64,000 nt of DNA from Oikopleura dioica (Eukaryota > Chordata > Appendicularia > Copelata > Oikopleuridae): positions 3,844,001 through 3,908,000 of the forward strand of contig OU015569.1 of the NCBI GenBank assembly GCA_907165135.1, in the 5' to 3' direction. Positions 37,959-48,891 of the stretch are shown in pieces. A program made the translations under genes and the position numbers. Numbering within the stretch: the first letter of the stretch is position 1; each line of letters opens with the position of its first letter. The notes beneath the pieces were generated by a model. The model ran no database searches. It was not told where the DNA came from and saw only the letters and a list, made by a program, of their open reading frames with translations.

Positions 37959-40900
37959 TTATTCGAGTATGACCTGGTCGACTTCCGTTTCTCTATGATA
38001 GAAGTAATTGAAGTTCGAAACGATGACCGGCACTGGAAGTGCAATTCCCAAGACACCGGTGATAGCGCACAGGGCGCCAACGAATTTGCCCGCAACGGTT
38101 ACGGGACGCATGTCACCATAGCCAACAGTGGTCATCGTCACGACTGCCCACCAAAACGCATCAGGAATCGAATTAAACTGCGATTTTGGATCGACGGAAT
38201 CTACTTCAGCGAAGTAAACAGCCTGGAAATAAGTTCCGTAAATATTCTTTTTTTTAGTCTTACCGAAGAAAACAAAATAACTCCAATAAAAAGGAAGAAT
38301 ATTAGCAGACCAAGCTCTCTCATGGAGGCCTTGAGCGTTTGTCCAAGAATTTGGAGACCTTTTGAGTGCCTCGATAATTTGAAAATTCTAAAAACGCGGA
38401 CGAGCCTCACTACGCGCAGAATCGCCAGTGACATCGACTTGTTCGTGTCTTCTTCTTGTTCAAAGTTGTCCTTGTTCTTATCCATTTCTTTCGAGTCCTC
38501 GTCGCGGGTTGCCAGGGTGATGAAATAGGGCAAAATCGCCACGATATCGATGATATTCATGATATCCTTGACGAACATCTGGAAAACAAAATTTCAGCTA
38601 ATTTAAAAGCCATCTGACGGGACACTTTCAATAATCAAAACTGAAGACAAGTTTTGAGTTAAATGGAAAAATTGGACGAAAATGGAGCTTAGTCTTGAGA
38701 CGGATTACCAGGTTCGTGAGGACTAGGTTCGTGTGACTAGGTTCGTGGGTGCCATGTCGGAAAAAATGGTTCATGTGACTAGGTTCGTGGAATCTTGATT
38801 TTTATATGTATTTTTTGTATCTTCAGCATTTTAGGGCAGTAAGGGAAATGGGTTGATGAGTAGGTTCGTGTGACTAGGTTCGTGAAATTTTAAATAGAAA
38901 AAATTTTGGGGCAGTAAAGGAAACGGGTTGATGACTAGGTTCGTGGGACTAGGTTCGTGAAGACCTGGTTCGTGAAGACCAGGTGAGTTAAACTAGGTTC
39001 GTGAAATTTGGACTTTTATATGTTTATTTTATTTTTTGTTTGTTAGAGTTAGGCTTTAAATAAAACAATGTGAGAGCCTAGCGGCTTATACGGGGGGGGA
39101 AACTCATTTGGGATAAAATCCTTCATTTTGCTTGCTCAAAAACCCACGAACCTAGTCCCACGAACCCTTTCCATGTTCAATATTTTCTATTTAAAAACTC
39201 ACGAACCTAGTCCCACGAACCAAGTCATCAACCCTTTTCCCTTACTGCCCAAAAATTTTTACCATTTAAAAACTCTCGAACCTAGTCCCACGAACTTAGT
39301 CATCAACCCATTTCCCTTACTGACCCGAAATTCTTACTTTTTAAAAACTCTCGAACCAAGTCCCACGAACCAAGTCATCAACCCTTTTCCCTTACTGCCC
39401 AAAAATTTTTACCATTTAAAAACTCTCGAACCTAGTCCCACGAACCTAGTCATCAACCCATTTCCCTTACTGTCCCTAAATTTTATTTTTTAAAAAGTCA
39501 CGAACCTAGTCCCACGAACTTAGTCATCATGCCTTTTTCCTTACTGCCCCAAAATAAAGGCCGATTTCAATACTCTGGCAGAACCCACCACGAACCTAGT
39601 CCCACGAACCTAGTCCTCACGAACTTAGTCGTCATTCCCCTTAGTCTTTGAGATGCACCAAGGTTGACAAAACATCAAGATGAAAATTTTAACTTACCGC
39701 TTTGGATGGACAAGAGGCGAATCGGACCATCACTTCGAAGGAAAACCAGATGATACAGAATGTTTCGATCAACCAAAAAGGATTATCTGCAAGATTGCGT
39801 TTGTGACACTAAGATGGCAAATTATCTAGACGCCCGAGCACTTACGCAAGATTCTTTTCTAATTCAATCACTTCGCATTTACTGCTGTTGCTTTTAATAC
39901 GGCACTTACTGTTACGCCTGAGGTTAGTTTGTTGGTGAGGTTTGAAATAGTTTTTTCTACGGCCGCCTCTCTCGTGACGCGACTTGATTCTTTGCCAGAA
40001 GTGCCACAATTATCTCCGTCGCCCTTGTCTTCCCCGCAACAGCAACAGCATTTTGGGGGTTCTGGTACTTTCTCCATGTTGACTACAGAGTTGTTGATAT
40101 CGCGACACTAGAGATTCAATAAGATCAGAAAGTATTGCCGGAAGCTTACCTCGTACTGGTTGATCGTGGCGGAGAAGTCGGGCAGCGTTTCAAGACAAAA
40201 GGATACTATCGAGAGCAGAATCACGGAGACAGATATTACAGCAATGATACGAGCCCATAAAGAAGACTCTGGATATTCGAATAAGAGCCAAAGCTGCCTC
40301 TGCAGTTTTTGCACCGGCAGAGGCTAAATTACGCTGAGTCAAGCGAAACTTTACTGATTGTACCTTTGCTTCTTCTTTGATGTATCCTTCGTCTTCTTTA
40401 TACTTTTCCATTGCTGACTCGCCAAGGTCATAAAATTTGATCTCTTCCGTGAAAACGTCGATAGGCACATTTACAGGTCTCCTTAATCGACCTCCGGATT
40501 GATAATAATAAAGAATTGCATCGAAGGATGGGCGATTACGGTCGAAAAAGTACTCTTTTCTTTGAGGGTCCGAGGGTGGGTTCAACAACTGTCTTTTTTC
40601 GCAGAGCTAGAGCTAGAATTAGTTGAACCCGTAAAGCATAATAATCTTGTCTTCGTTCTGCGCACCCGAGAAGGCTTTTTGGAAAGTTTGATAGGGTCGA
40701 TAGTTGCGTCTCAAACCGCAAACCGGAGACATTTATTATGATTCTTTCGTTTTCCAGCTCTGGAACTCGATCTAAAGTTGTAATTAGAGATTGAACTGTT
40801 TCACGATCTTTTGCTCGATGGATCGATTCAACAGAATCAAATAAATAATTTAAATTTCAGAATAAAATGAAACAGAGACCCAGAGTACGGGACTGCTCCC

Positions 40901-41096
40901 CTGGGAAAGGCGTTAGTTTCGCATACCACAGGACATGCCATCAATTTTGCATCTCCAGTAGAGTAACTAATAAAACTACCAAAAGTCTTTACTCACCTCT
41001 ACATAGCTCTCTTTCAATTATTGATAATGCTTTATTGAAATATTAGTGATAATATATTACCGTTGTAATGTGGTGAATTTGGACTCGATTCATCAT
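37959..41096 (-). CDS. Shaker-type (Kv1) voltage-gated potassium channel
   Basis: A delayed-rectifier or A-type K+ channel subunit. The T1 tetramerisation domain starts in the exon beginning at 40771 ([15 protein letters not shown]) and continues with [21 protein letters not shown]1 is in [13 protein letters not shown]...[11 protein letters not shown]2 in [14 protein letters not shown] and S3 in [18 protein letters not shown]4 contains [20 protein letters not shown] with regularly spaced Arg. S5 follows, and the last exon (38222-37959) has [15 protein letters not shown] (the selectivity filter) and the PVP hinge of S6. The S1-S2 linker is unusually Cys-rich (CCCCCG). The C terminus stops soon after FYHRETE, with no PDZ-binding tail seen. 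The 1119-bp intron 38579-39697 contains a foldback element. The 5' exon (ATG at 41096) and a possible 10-nt microexon are inferred. Confidence 0.92.
38697..39640 (-). mobile_element. foldback-type repeat element, copy 1 (944 bp)
   Basis: A non-coding element flanked by the 8-bp direct repeat TTAGTCTT (38689-38696 and 39641-39648). The left part carries repeats of CTAGGTTCGTG. The right part carries their reverse complement, CACGAACCTAG, as about four to five tandem 75-bp units (39136-39500). The orientation is opposite to copies 2-4: the GGGGAATGACGAC end is on the right. It lies inside the Kv channel intron. The central core (about 39040-39135) is shared with copy 3. The long frame at 39128-39493 is just translated repeat. 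Confidence 0.85.
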
Positions 41097-41352
41097 GGCG
41101 CTGATTTGTTTCTCGCGTTGCTAGTCTGTTCGTCGGTCCTGTCCTGAAATTAAAAGAGGGTTAATCAAAACGTTTTTTTTCTTGAGTGCAACTTTGCATT
41201 GGAGTTGGATTTTCTCACTGCTTGATTCGGTGACAACAAATAGTTCCTATTCACAGGGAACTGCTTTCCCGAAGACTCTCTCCCAAGTTCTAAGCCACTT
41301 GCTCAGCTCAAAATTGTTCAAGCTAATTTTTAAGGTTCATGAAAAATCTTAA

Positions 41353-41738
41353 GGGGGTAGGAACAGCTTTTTTCCGAAAAAGGCGATTTTTGACCGGCGC
41401 TACAGACAAGAGAATCTTACATTTTCAAATTATCTCTTCAGGTTTAGATAGATACATCTTAAATCTAGGAACATCTCTCTCGAAATTTGTTTTAGTCATC
41501 AAATTTTTGAGTAAACGGGCTCAGAAGCAGCTCATCTCTTCGAAATTCTCGATTTTCGCAAATTTTTAAACACGTATATCTCGAGTCCCCTGATAGTTAA
41601 ACAAATTTCATTCACATTTTTGTGAAGCTCAACCCTTTTTCTGGGAACATTTATGAGGAAATTCCGTGAACACAAATAAATCTTATGTTTTCTTTTATGT
41701 AGCTGCAGTCCAAAATCGAGGAAGCTATTTCTACCCCC
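41353..41738. mobile_element. piggyBac-like MITE with TTAA flanks
   Basis: TTAA at 41349-41352 and 41739-41742 flanks a 386-bp non-coding element. Its ends are inverted: GGGGGTAGGAACAGCTT on the left and the complement of GGGGGTAGAAATAGCTT on the right (15 of 17 match). TTAA duplication with short G-rich inverted ends is typical of piggyBac-superfamily non-autonomous elements. No transposase is present. Confidence 0.65.
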
Positions 41739-42730
41739 TTAAATGATCTAGCCCCTTTCTCTGTTCTGAGCGGATTCCTGTTCTCTCTGGTCAAACTATT
41801 CTTGGCAAATTTAAAGGCTATTGCCGGCGAATAGAGCGTCATCTCATCTCCGCAGCTGATTTTAACTAGGGCTTCTGTCGTGTGGCCCGGACTGTGTTCA
41901 GCAGAATATCAGAACACGTTTTTAATCCATTTCAAATCTTCTCATCTATCTGTAGAAAAAAGGACGACAATTGATAGTGAAGCGAACTATATCTATCACT
42001 GTTGTCTGCGCGAAGGATGAAAGTTTTATTTTGTTCAGAAATAAAAGAATATACATATTTTCTGCTCCTTGTTAGATTTCCCTCAAAAATTCTCTAGCGA
42101 ACTTAAAGTCCTTCTATTAAAAATCTTCGTCGAACTATCACTCCTCTCTTTTTTCTTCTCAAATGAAAAAAAAACAATATTTTACTTTTCAAAGAAAGTT
42201 TTTCGATTTGTTTTTTTTTAGTACGGCGGCGTACAGTGCGCCCGGATTTTTAAGTTCCACCCAAGTTAGGTGAGTTAATGCATGGCGCTCTTAATCAGCC
42301 ATCTGCTTGATTAGAATAACTAGTCAACGGATTTTGAGATCTGAACACACCCAAAGGTCCTATACCCTGTTTATCAATTCACTTAAGCCATTAATTAATA
42401 CCCTTCTTTGCCCAAAGCCCGAATTAATTAAAATCTGAGGATCGGAAAATGATTTGGGCTTTTATTTTCTGCAAAAGCTCACAAAAAAAAGAAAGGGCTT
42501 GGACAATCGTCTAATAAGTTTCAGTTGATTTTTTGATTCATGAATTATAAGGAAAAACGCTGGAATAGTTTCTTCTTTGATTTCAAGAACTAGACTCTGT
42601 CAAGGATTTTCTAAAAATGCCGGTTATTGACGCGCAAATCAAATATGCTGACAGTGTAGTTCATGATGTTTTTTTGAAATGAGCTGCTTTAAAATATAAT
42701 AGGATGAAGAAAAACAAAGCGTCTACTTTT

Positions 42731-43204
42731 GGGAATTACGACTTAGTTCGTGAGGACTAGGTTCGTGGGACTAGGTTCGTGGTGGGTTCTGCCAGAGTAT
42801 TGAAATCGGGCTATATTTTAGGGCAGCAAGGGAAATGGGTTGATGACTAGGTTCGTGGGACTAGGTTCGTGAGTTTTTAAATGGTAAAAATTTTCGGGCA
42901 GTAAAGGAAATGGGTTGATGACTTGGTTCGTGGGACTAGGTTTGTGAGTTTTTAAAAAGTAAAGATTTAACAAGGAAAAGGTTCGTGGGACTAGGTTCGT
43001 GGGTTTTTGAACAAGCAAAATGTAGGACTTTATATCCCAAATGTCTAAAATAGTCTTCACGAACCTAGTCCCACGAACCTAGTCATCAACCCATTTCCCT
43101 TACTGCCCGAAAATGCTGAAGATACAAAAAAATACATATAAATGTTCAAATTCCACGAACCTAGTCCCACGAACCTAGTCCTCACGAACCTGGTCATCGG
43201 TCTC
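42731..43204 (+). mobile_element. foldback-type repeat element, copy 2 (474 bp)
   Basis: Flanked by a perfect 8-bp direct repeat CTACTTTT (42723-42730 and 43205-43212). It begins GGGAATTACGACTTAGTTCG and ends CACGAACCTGGTCATCGGTC-TC. The left half carries CTAGGTTCGTG repeats and the right half their reverse complement. The core is shortened. Confidence 0.88.
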
Positions 43205-45115
43205 CTACTTTTCGATAAACTACGAGATCGTGTATAATAATTTTTCAATTCGAAACTCACATGCAATTCAGACGGTTGCTTTGAAAAGAAGGAAGTAAAC
43301 AGTCATTCTCTGTTTTAGCGCATTTGTTCGGGTAAAATTATTCATTGAGCACAAGAGGCGTGAAATAGTAGCTACTGTGCATCTCCTTTGATAGGTGAAA
43401 ATACTCTGATTTATTAGCGAGCACATTCTATTGTTCCCCGCTGACCAGGTCGATTTTAAGCATTATATCGACTTAACAATTAGAGAGAAAGGTTAAACCT
43501 GCATAGCCATGTCTAGATAGATAACAGAACATAAATCAAAAGCCCTTAATTTACAGTGCTTTCTGATATTTGGCTCTTATAAAAAGTTGCGACAGTAGAC
43601 GGCTTATTCAGTATATTTCAGGGAGTACCTTTTGGCTACGAGTGGAGTCGTATAAGCGTGCTTTGTTATGTGATCATCCCCGTTAGCAATCTGGCTAATC
43701 TCGTTTCCCGGCTGAGGCGTCTGCGTTCTCATTGTGGATCCCCATTTCGGTGATTTCTAATTAGCCCGTTGCTACTTTTTCGAAATTCCGAAATTTTCGA
43801 TCCTAGCCCGGGCTGTTTGTCAATTTCAACCAAATTTTGGTATTTCGAGTTTGTCTTCAGAAAACCCAGCTTAAAACCCTGCTTTTAGCTGACATATCGT
43901 CCTTCTCAAAGAGGAACACTCTTTCTACTTGAATATTAATTTGGAAATAAATTTAAACAACATGTCCTTCGTACTCTTTTTGGCAGTCACTGGTATATTA
44001 TTGATCATCCAGTGATTTCTCCAAACCAGCCGACAATCTCTAGCGCCATGAAGCCAAAAATTAACGGACTTTTTTATTTCTTGAGCGCTTAGCTTTTAAA
44101 GTCAAGAAAAATTTTGCTCCGAAAAAGTCAGCGTCTCGAGTGACAGTATTCGACGCGATGCGACAGAAGCAGGGTCGATAGACAACAAGAAAAAAAGGAA
44201 AAAAGCCGCTAGTTGAAAAACGTGTGATCTCTTTCTCTGTGGCGGCGCTATGTCTTTTCCAGCGTACTGTCAATAAGTGACGTACTATCGCCACAGGAAA
44301 AATAAATCATAACGCTTTAATCGCCACCTGGAGAGGGAGGAAGAAAACTAATCAACTGCCATAAAATCATTCTCCTTTAATAAGCCTTTCTTGCATCTAA
44401 GGTCGCGGTTAATCAAAAAGGGTTCAAAAAGATCTGTTCTATGCAGGAACGTAATCGCGGCGAAGATAGTTACGAAGAAAACTATTTTTATGATTGTAAA
44501 ATGTTCATTAAAACAATTGTGGGTATAAGTAAGCGGGTGCATTGCTAACACATCAAAGTAGGGTGAAAATCTCCACTAGAGAATACAATTGTCGGGATTT
44601 GAAAAAAAAATCAGAAAATTTTTTCTGTTTTTTATCTGTTCTAAAAAATGGTTAATTTTTTTGCCTTATCCAATATTATTATGGTTGCCTTCACTTCCAA
44701 CAGAAAATTCTAATTTCAAACATAGAGTAAATTTTTCGCAAAGCTATTATAGTTCATTTTTACAAGAATCCAAAAAAGAAATCTTCGCAAAGATGACTTA
44801 CTCTGCCATTCAGAAGAGAGAGATTTCCGAATTTGTGATTCAAGAGTCTTCAAAAAGCTTCTTCAGGAGAGGATTCCATTCTCTGATGATGGATGAAGCT
44901 CCCTACAAGTGACGACCGTTAGCTGAGAGAGCTACTTGGGCGAGGATTTTCACCCGGGAGCAGCCATAGTTGAAATAGGCAAGTACTTGCCCACTACCAC
45001 TCTTAGTAGGTCGACAAGGCCAATTACAGAATCTTCGATTGTCCTCAATTTGCGCAATAAAATGATTAAAATTACTATCAGAAATGGCCGGAAAAAATAT
45101 AAATTTTCGGCCTTC

Positions 45116-45383
45116 GAACAGCCATAACTCACGTGATACTCTTTGAAACCAGATGATTCAAGTATCAATGGAAAGCTCAGATTCTGAGGATTGGGGGAAA
45201 GCAAAAATTTTTCCGAAAAATCGGTTTTTGCTGATTGGCCAAAAAATTAAAATATTAATTTTCGTCATTCAGAATCGATTTTTTTCAAATTTCTTTTCTT
45301 TCCCCCAATCCTCAGAAGCTGAGCTTTCTAAAAATATATCAATCACGTGATTTCATCATCTGTCACGTGAGATATGGCAGTTC
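45116..45383. repeat. inverted repeat (268 bp)
   Basis: Outer arms 45116-45138 and 45361-45383 match at 20 of 23 positions and carry CACGTGA. Inner arms 45170-45201 and 45298-45329 match at 30 of 32. Pairing may extend further: 45086-45110 also resembles the complement of 45523-45548. No coding capacity; a foldback/MITE-like element or large cruciform. Confidence 0.65.
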
Positions 45384-46379
45384 GTAGAAAATTCTTGAAA
45401 ATGGCCTCAGAATCGCCCCAGGCTATGAAAAAAAGTTTTTTCCAGGTGTTTTCTAGAGTTTAGACGATGACAAAAACGGTCAAGATAATGATTTATCCCC
45501 AAGCTGAAATTTTTGTCAAAATTGAAAATTTATATTTTTTCCGACCAATATATTTTCGAATTAGAATCAAGCTTCAAGAAATCAAATTCGATAATTTAAT
45601 ACTGATCTTAAACTGTCATTATAACTGCTGGACGTCTTAGGGAAGCGTGCGTGCCCAAGCTCGCATACGCAAAAGGCAAGTTCAATACCAAAGTATTTTC
45701 CTCTTGCGGCGGCTATTACCGGCGATGACCACGTTATGTAATTAGCCGTTTTTCTTGCAAAATTAATTTTTGCAAAGCCGCCCTGAGAGTACTACAGCTG
45801 AAACGGAGCAAATAACTTTGTTCTTTTCGGCTACGGCTTTATCATTTGACTCAATTGTAGCGTAACGGCTTCAGTAATTAATATTAACTGCATCTTTAGC
45901 AGCGGAAAATAATTGACCCAAACTGCCTCCACCGTCAATTCGAGCGTTATTCGAGTTCTACGCCTCCCTCCGATCTATCGCTTCTACTGCGACTTAAATT
46001 ATTCAAAAAATCACTTCCTTAATGTAGAAATCATTCCTCCAATCAACGAGGAAGCAGACAGCTTTTGCAAAAATGACAATAGAGTTTAGCTATATCGCTT
46101 GTCTTCCAAGAAAAACTATGTGACAGCTCATTTTTCTTTCATAAGAATATATGCTCCGGGCAAATGTGAGAGCACTTTCTTTTAGATTTTTATATCATTG
46201 CGTTTCTCTTTTAATCTTCGCATTAATTGCTAAGTAAGGGGATAATGATCTGTGGACGATTATAATTTATGAACATTGGCACTTGAAAAGCGTGTCACTA
46301 AAGATGCATGTGTATAGTAGCCATGGAGGGGACAAATAAATTTCGCTTTATTGTCTCCTCTCTGCGTGAGGATCAATAG

Positions 46380-46835
46380 CTGTGATGTGCGTACGACGGG
46401 GCTGCGTACGCGCCGGGCGTAAAGTAGTTAGCACGGGCTGTGTCGCTAGAAAGCGCGTAGACTTACGTTTGCGAGGAGTTTTGCGCCTCGTGCTGGGCGC
46501 AACGTCGAGGCAGACGCTGCTTTGCGCTCGCAGACGAGCTAAACATCCTTCACACATTCCGTGGTTCACTCATGCTCCGCACTCATTCTCCGCATACTCT
46601 TTCTCTCTTCTCCTCGTTGATTTCTCCACTTTCTCTCTGGTGGGCGGCGTTCTTTCTCTCCTTTCTGCTCCTCTCCCGCCTGCCGGGCCACTATCCGATA
46701 ATATTGTCTATGTTCGTGCTCTTTCCTCCTATCTCGACGTTACCGACGGCGACGGCGATCGCGGCGAGGACGCTGGCGTTAGACGAATGAAAAACGAAAT
46801 AGCGTTGCTCGTCCGACTCGTCAGCCAGAAGTGGT
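46380..46835. other. GC- and CpG-rich island
   Basis: An unusually GC- and CpG-rich stretch (for example GTACGCGCCGGGCGTAAAG) in otherwise AT-rich DNA, spanning a long plus-strand frame with no domain. It could be a promoter or enhancer, or an exon of an unrecognised gene; I cannot decide. Confidence 0.3.
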
Positions 46836-48210
46836 AGAAATCAATAGTGCAATGTTGTGTACCCTTTCTACGCTCTGAGTCCAACTCTCATTAATACTTT
46901 ATCATGAAGTGCACCCGGTGGACGGCGAGTTGCCAGCCCACGCTACTCGCGGACCTGATCAAGGGTCAGATCAATTCAAATGCAATCAAGAGAGACTAAA
47001 ATGCAACATTAAAAGCTTAAGGAAACCAAAACACCCCCAACAACCCGCCCAGCCCTTCGCTCTCCTTTTTTCACCGCCTCGCCAGACCTAGAAGCTATTC
47101 AGATGCAGCATCTCACATTTAACATGCAACGCGTTCCCCTTTTCATCATTTTTATGAACGCTTTCAATACACGCTCAATTTTTGAAGGAACTTCTATCAG
47201 TTTGAGCCGTTTAATGAATTCACACCCGACAAGGACTCATTGCATTTTAACACCATTAATAATGCTCTATTATTATTCATTACTTGATACGCGCGTACTT
47301 CTAAATTAAAGAATTATGACTTCCGTACTGCATCTCATGATTATCCGAAAATCCCAAGGGAATTCTTCTATTAGAGCACAGTTATGGTCATTGCTAAAAT
47401 TCATTTTTCATAACGTAATGAATTTTATTGAGTGTAACTTATATTTTCAATCTAAGAGCTTTTCAATTTGACAATTTTATACTCAAAATTCATGATAATT
47501 ATTGTCTTTTCTCGTCTTATTGAAATTTCCTGATCCTCTGAAAACTTAAACGTCGCTGTTACCTCTCTATTCCAAGAAGTTTGTGCAGTTTTTTCTGATT
47601 TCTCTGCTGTAAGATAGCGGGGTGACAGTAGTTGAGCGTTCCGAAGGACGCATTCATCTCATCCCCTTTTCCGAGTCTGTCTTTTCCGAGCCTAGTTAGT
47701 CTGCCTGGCCCTATCTATCTCCGTTGACTGATCATTTGAGCAACTGCTCCAAATCGCTGCCCGTATTGATGAATAGTCAAAAATACCACAAATCTTTAAT
47801 CAATTTTTTAATTAAATAATTAGGTTAATTAAATAGGGCCGACGTCTACAATTCCCATTTTATTTTATTTTTAAGAGTGCGCAATAAACTACTCACTACA
47901 GGCTGTAAAATTGTATAAGCTATGAGTGGGATCTATTTTTGACCAGCGAAATTGCAATTGATTGTGAAGAAACGAAAGAAACAGTACCTGGTGTGAGTGG
48001 ACGATTTTCCTGATTGAAATGTTCCATAATCCTCGCTATCTGCTTTCGTCTTCACAGTCAGGGGCGAAAACTTCCTTCTGAATGAATTTATTAACCTGGA
48101 AGGTAACAAGATTATTCTCAAAATTAATTCATCTTGTTTATATACAATTGTAGGCCTTTTCTAGTCCAGACACATATTTTCTGCGGTAAGTGGTTTCTGG
48201 GATTTTTTAT

Positions 48211-48891
48211 GAGAATGACGACTAGGTTCGTGAGGACTAGGTTTGTGTGACTATATTCGAGGTGGGTTCTGCCAGAGTATTGAAATCGGCCTATATTTTT
48301 GGGCAATAAGGGAAATGGGTTGCTGACTAGGTTCGTGTGACTAGGTTCGTGAAATTTTAAATAGAAAAAATTGGGGCAGTAAGGGAAACGGGTTGATGAC
48401 AAGGTTCGTGTGACTATGTTCGTGAAATTTTAGATAGAAAAATTTTGGGGCAGTAAAGGAAACGGTGCTGACTAGGTTCGAGGGTTTTTGAACAAGCAAA
48501 ATGTAGGATTCTATATCCTAAATGAGTTCCCACCCCCAACCCCCTATAAGCCGCTAGGCTCTCACATTGTTAAAGCCTAACCCTAACATACAAAAATAAA
48601 ATAAACATATCAAAATCCAAATTCCACGAACCTTGTCTCACGAACTTGGTCTTCACGAACCTAGTCTTCACGAACCTAGTCCCACGAACCTTGTCTTCAC
48701 GAACCTAGTCTTCACGAACCTAGTCATCAACTCATTTTCCTTTCTGCCCCAAAATTTTTACTATTTAAAATTCCACGAACCTAGTCATCAAGGCATTTCC
48801 CTTACTGCCCCAAAATGTTGAAGATGCAAAAAATACATAAAAAAATCAAAATTTCACGAACCTAGTCCTCACGAACCTGGTCATCGGTCTC
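48211..48891 (+). mobile_element. foldback-type repeat element, copy 3 (681 bp)
   Basis: It begins GAGAATGACGACTAGGTTCG and ends GGTCATCGGTCTC. Flanks are TTTTTTAT (48203-48210) and TTTTTAT (48892-48898), a duplication of 7-8 bp with a change in the T run. The core around 48490-48620 includes GCCGCTAGGCTCTCACATTG, also found in copy 1. Confidence 0.8.

Noticed and set aside
39128-39493. Long open frame with periodic [15 protein letters not shown] protein repeats
   Set aside because: It is the translation of the 75-bp foldback unit; similar frames appear in other copies in different frames and have no gene context.
38700-39640. Repeat array that might be taken for CRISPR
   Set aside because: The genome is eukaryotic, units vary in spacing, spacers are themselves repeats, and the array has inverted halves with target-site duplications.
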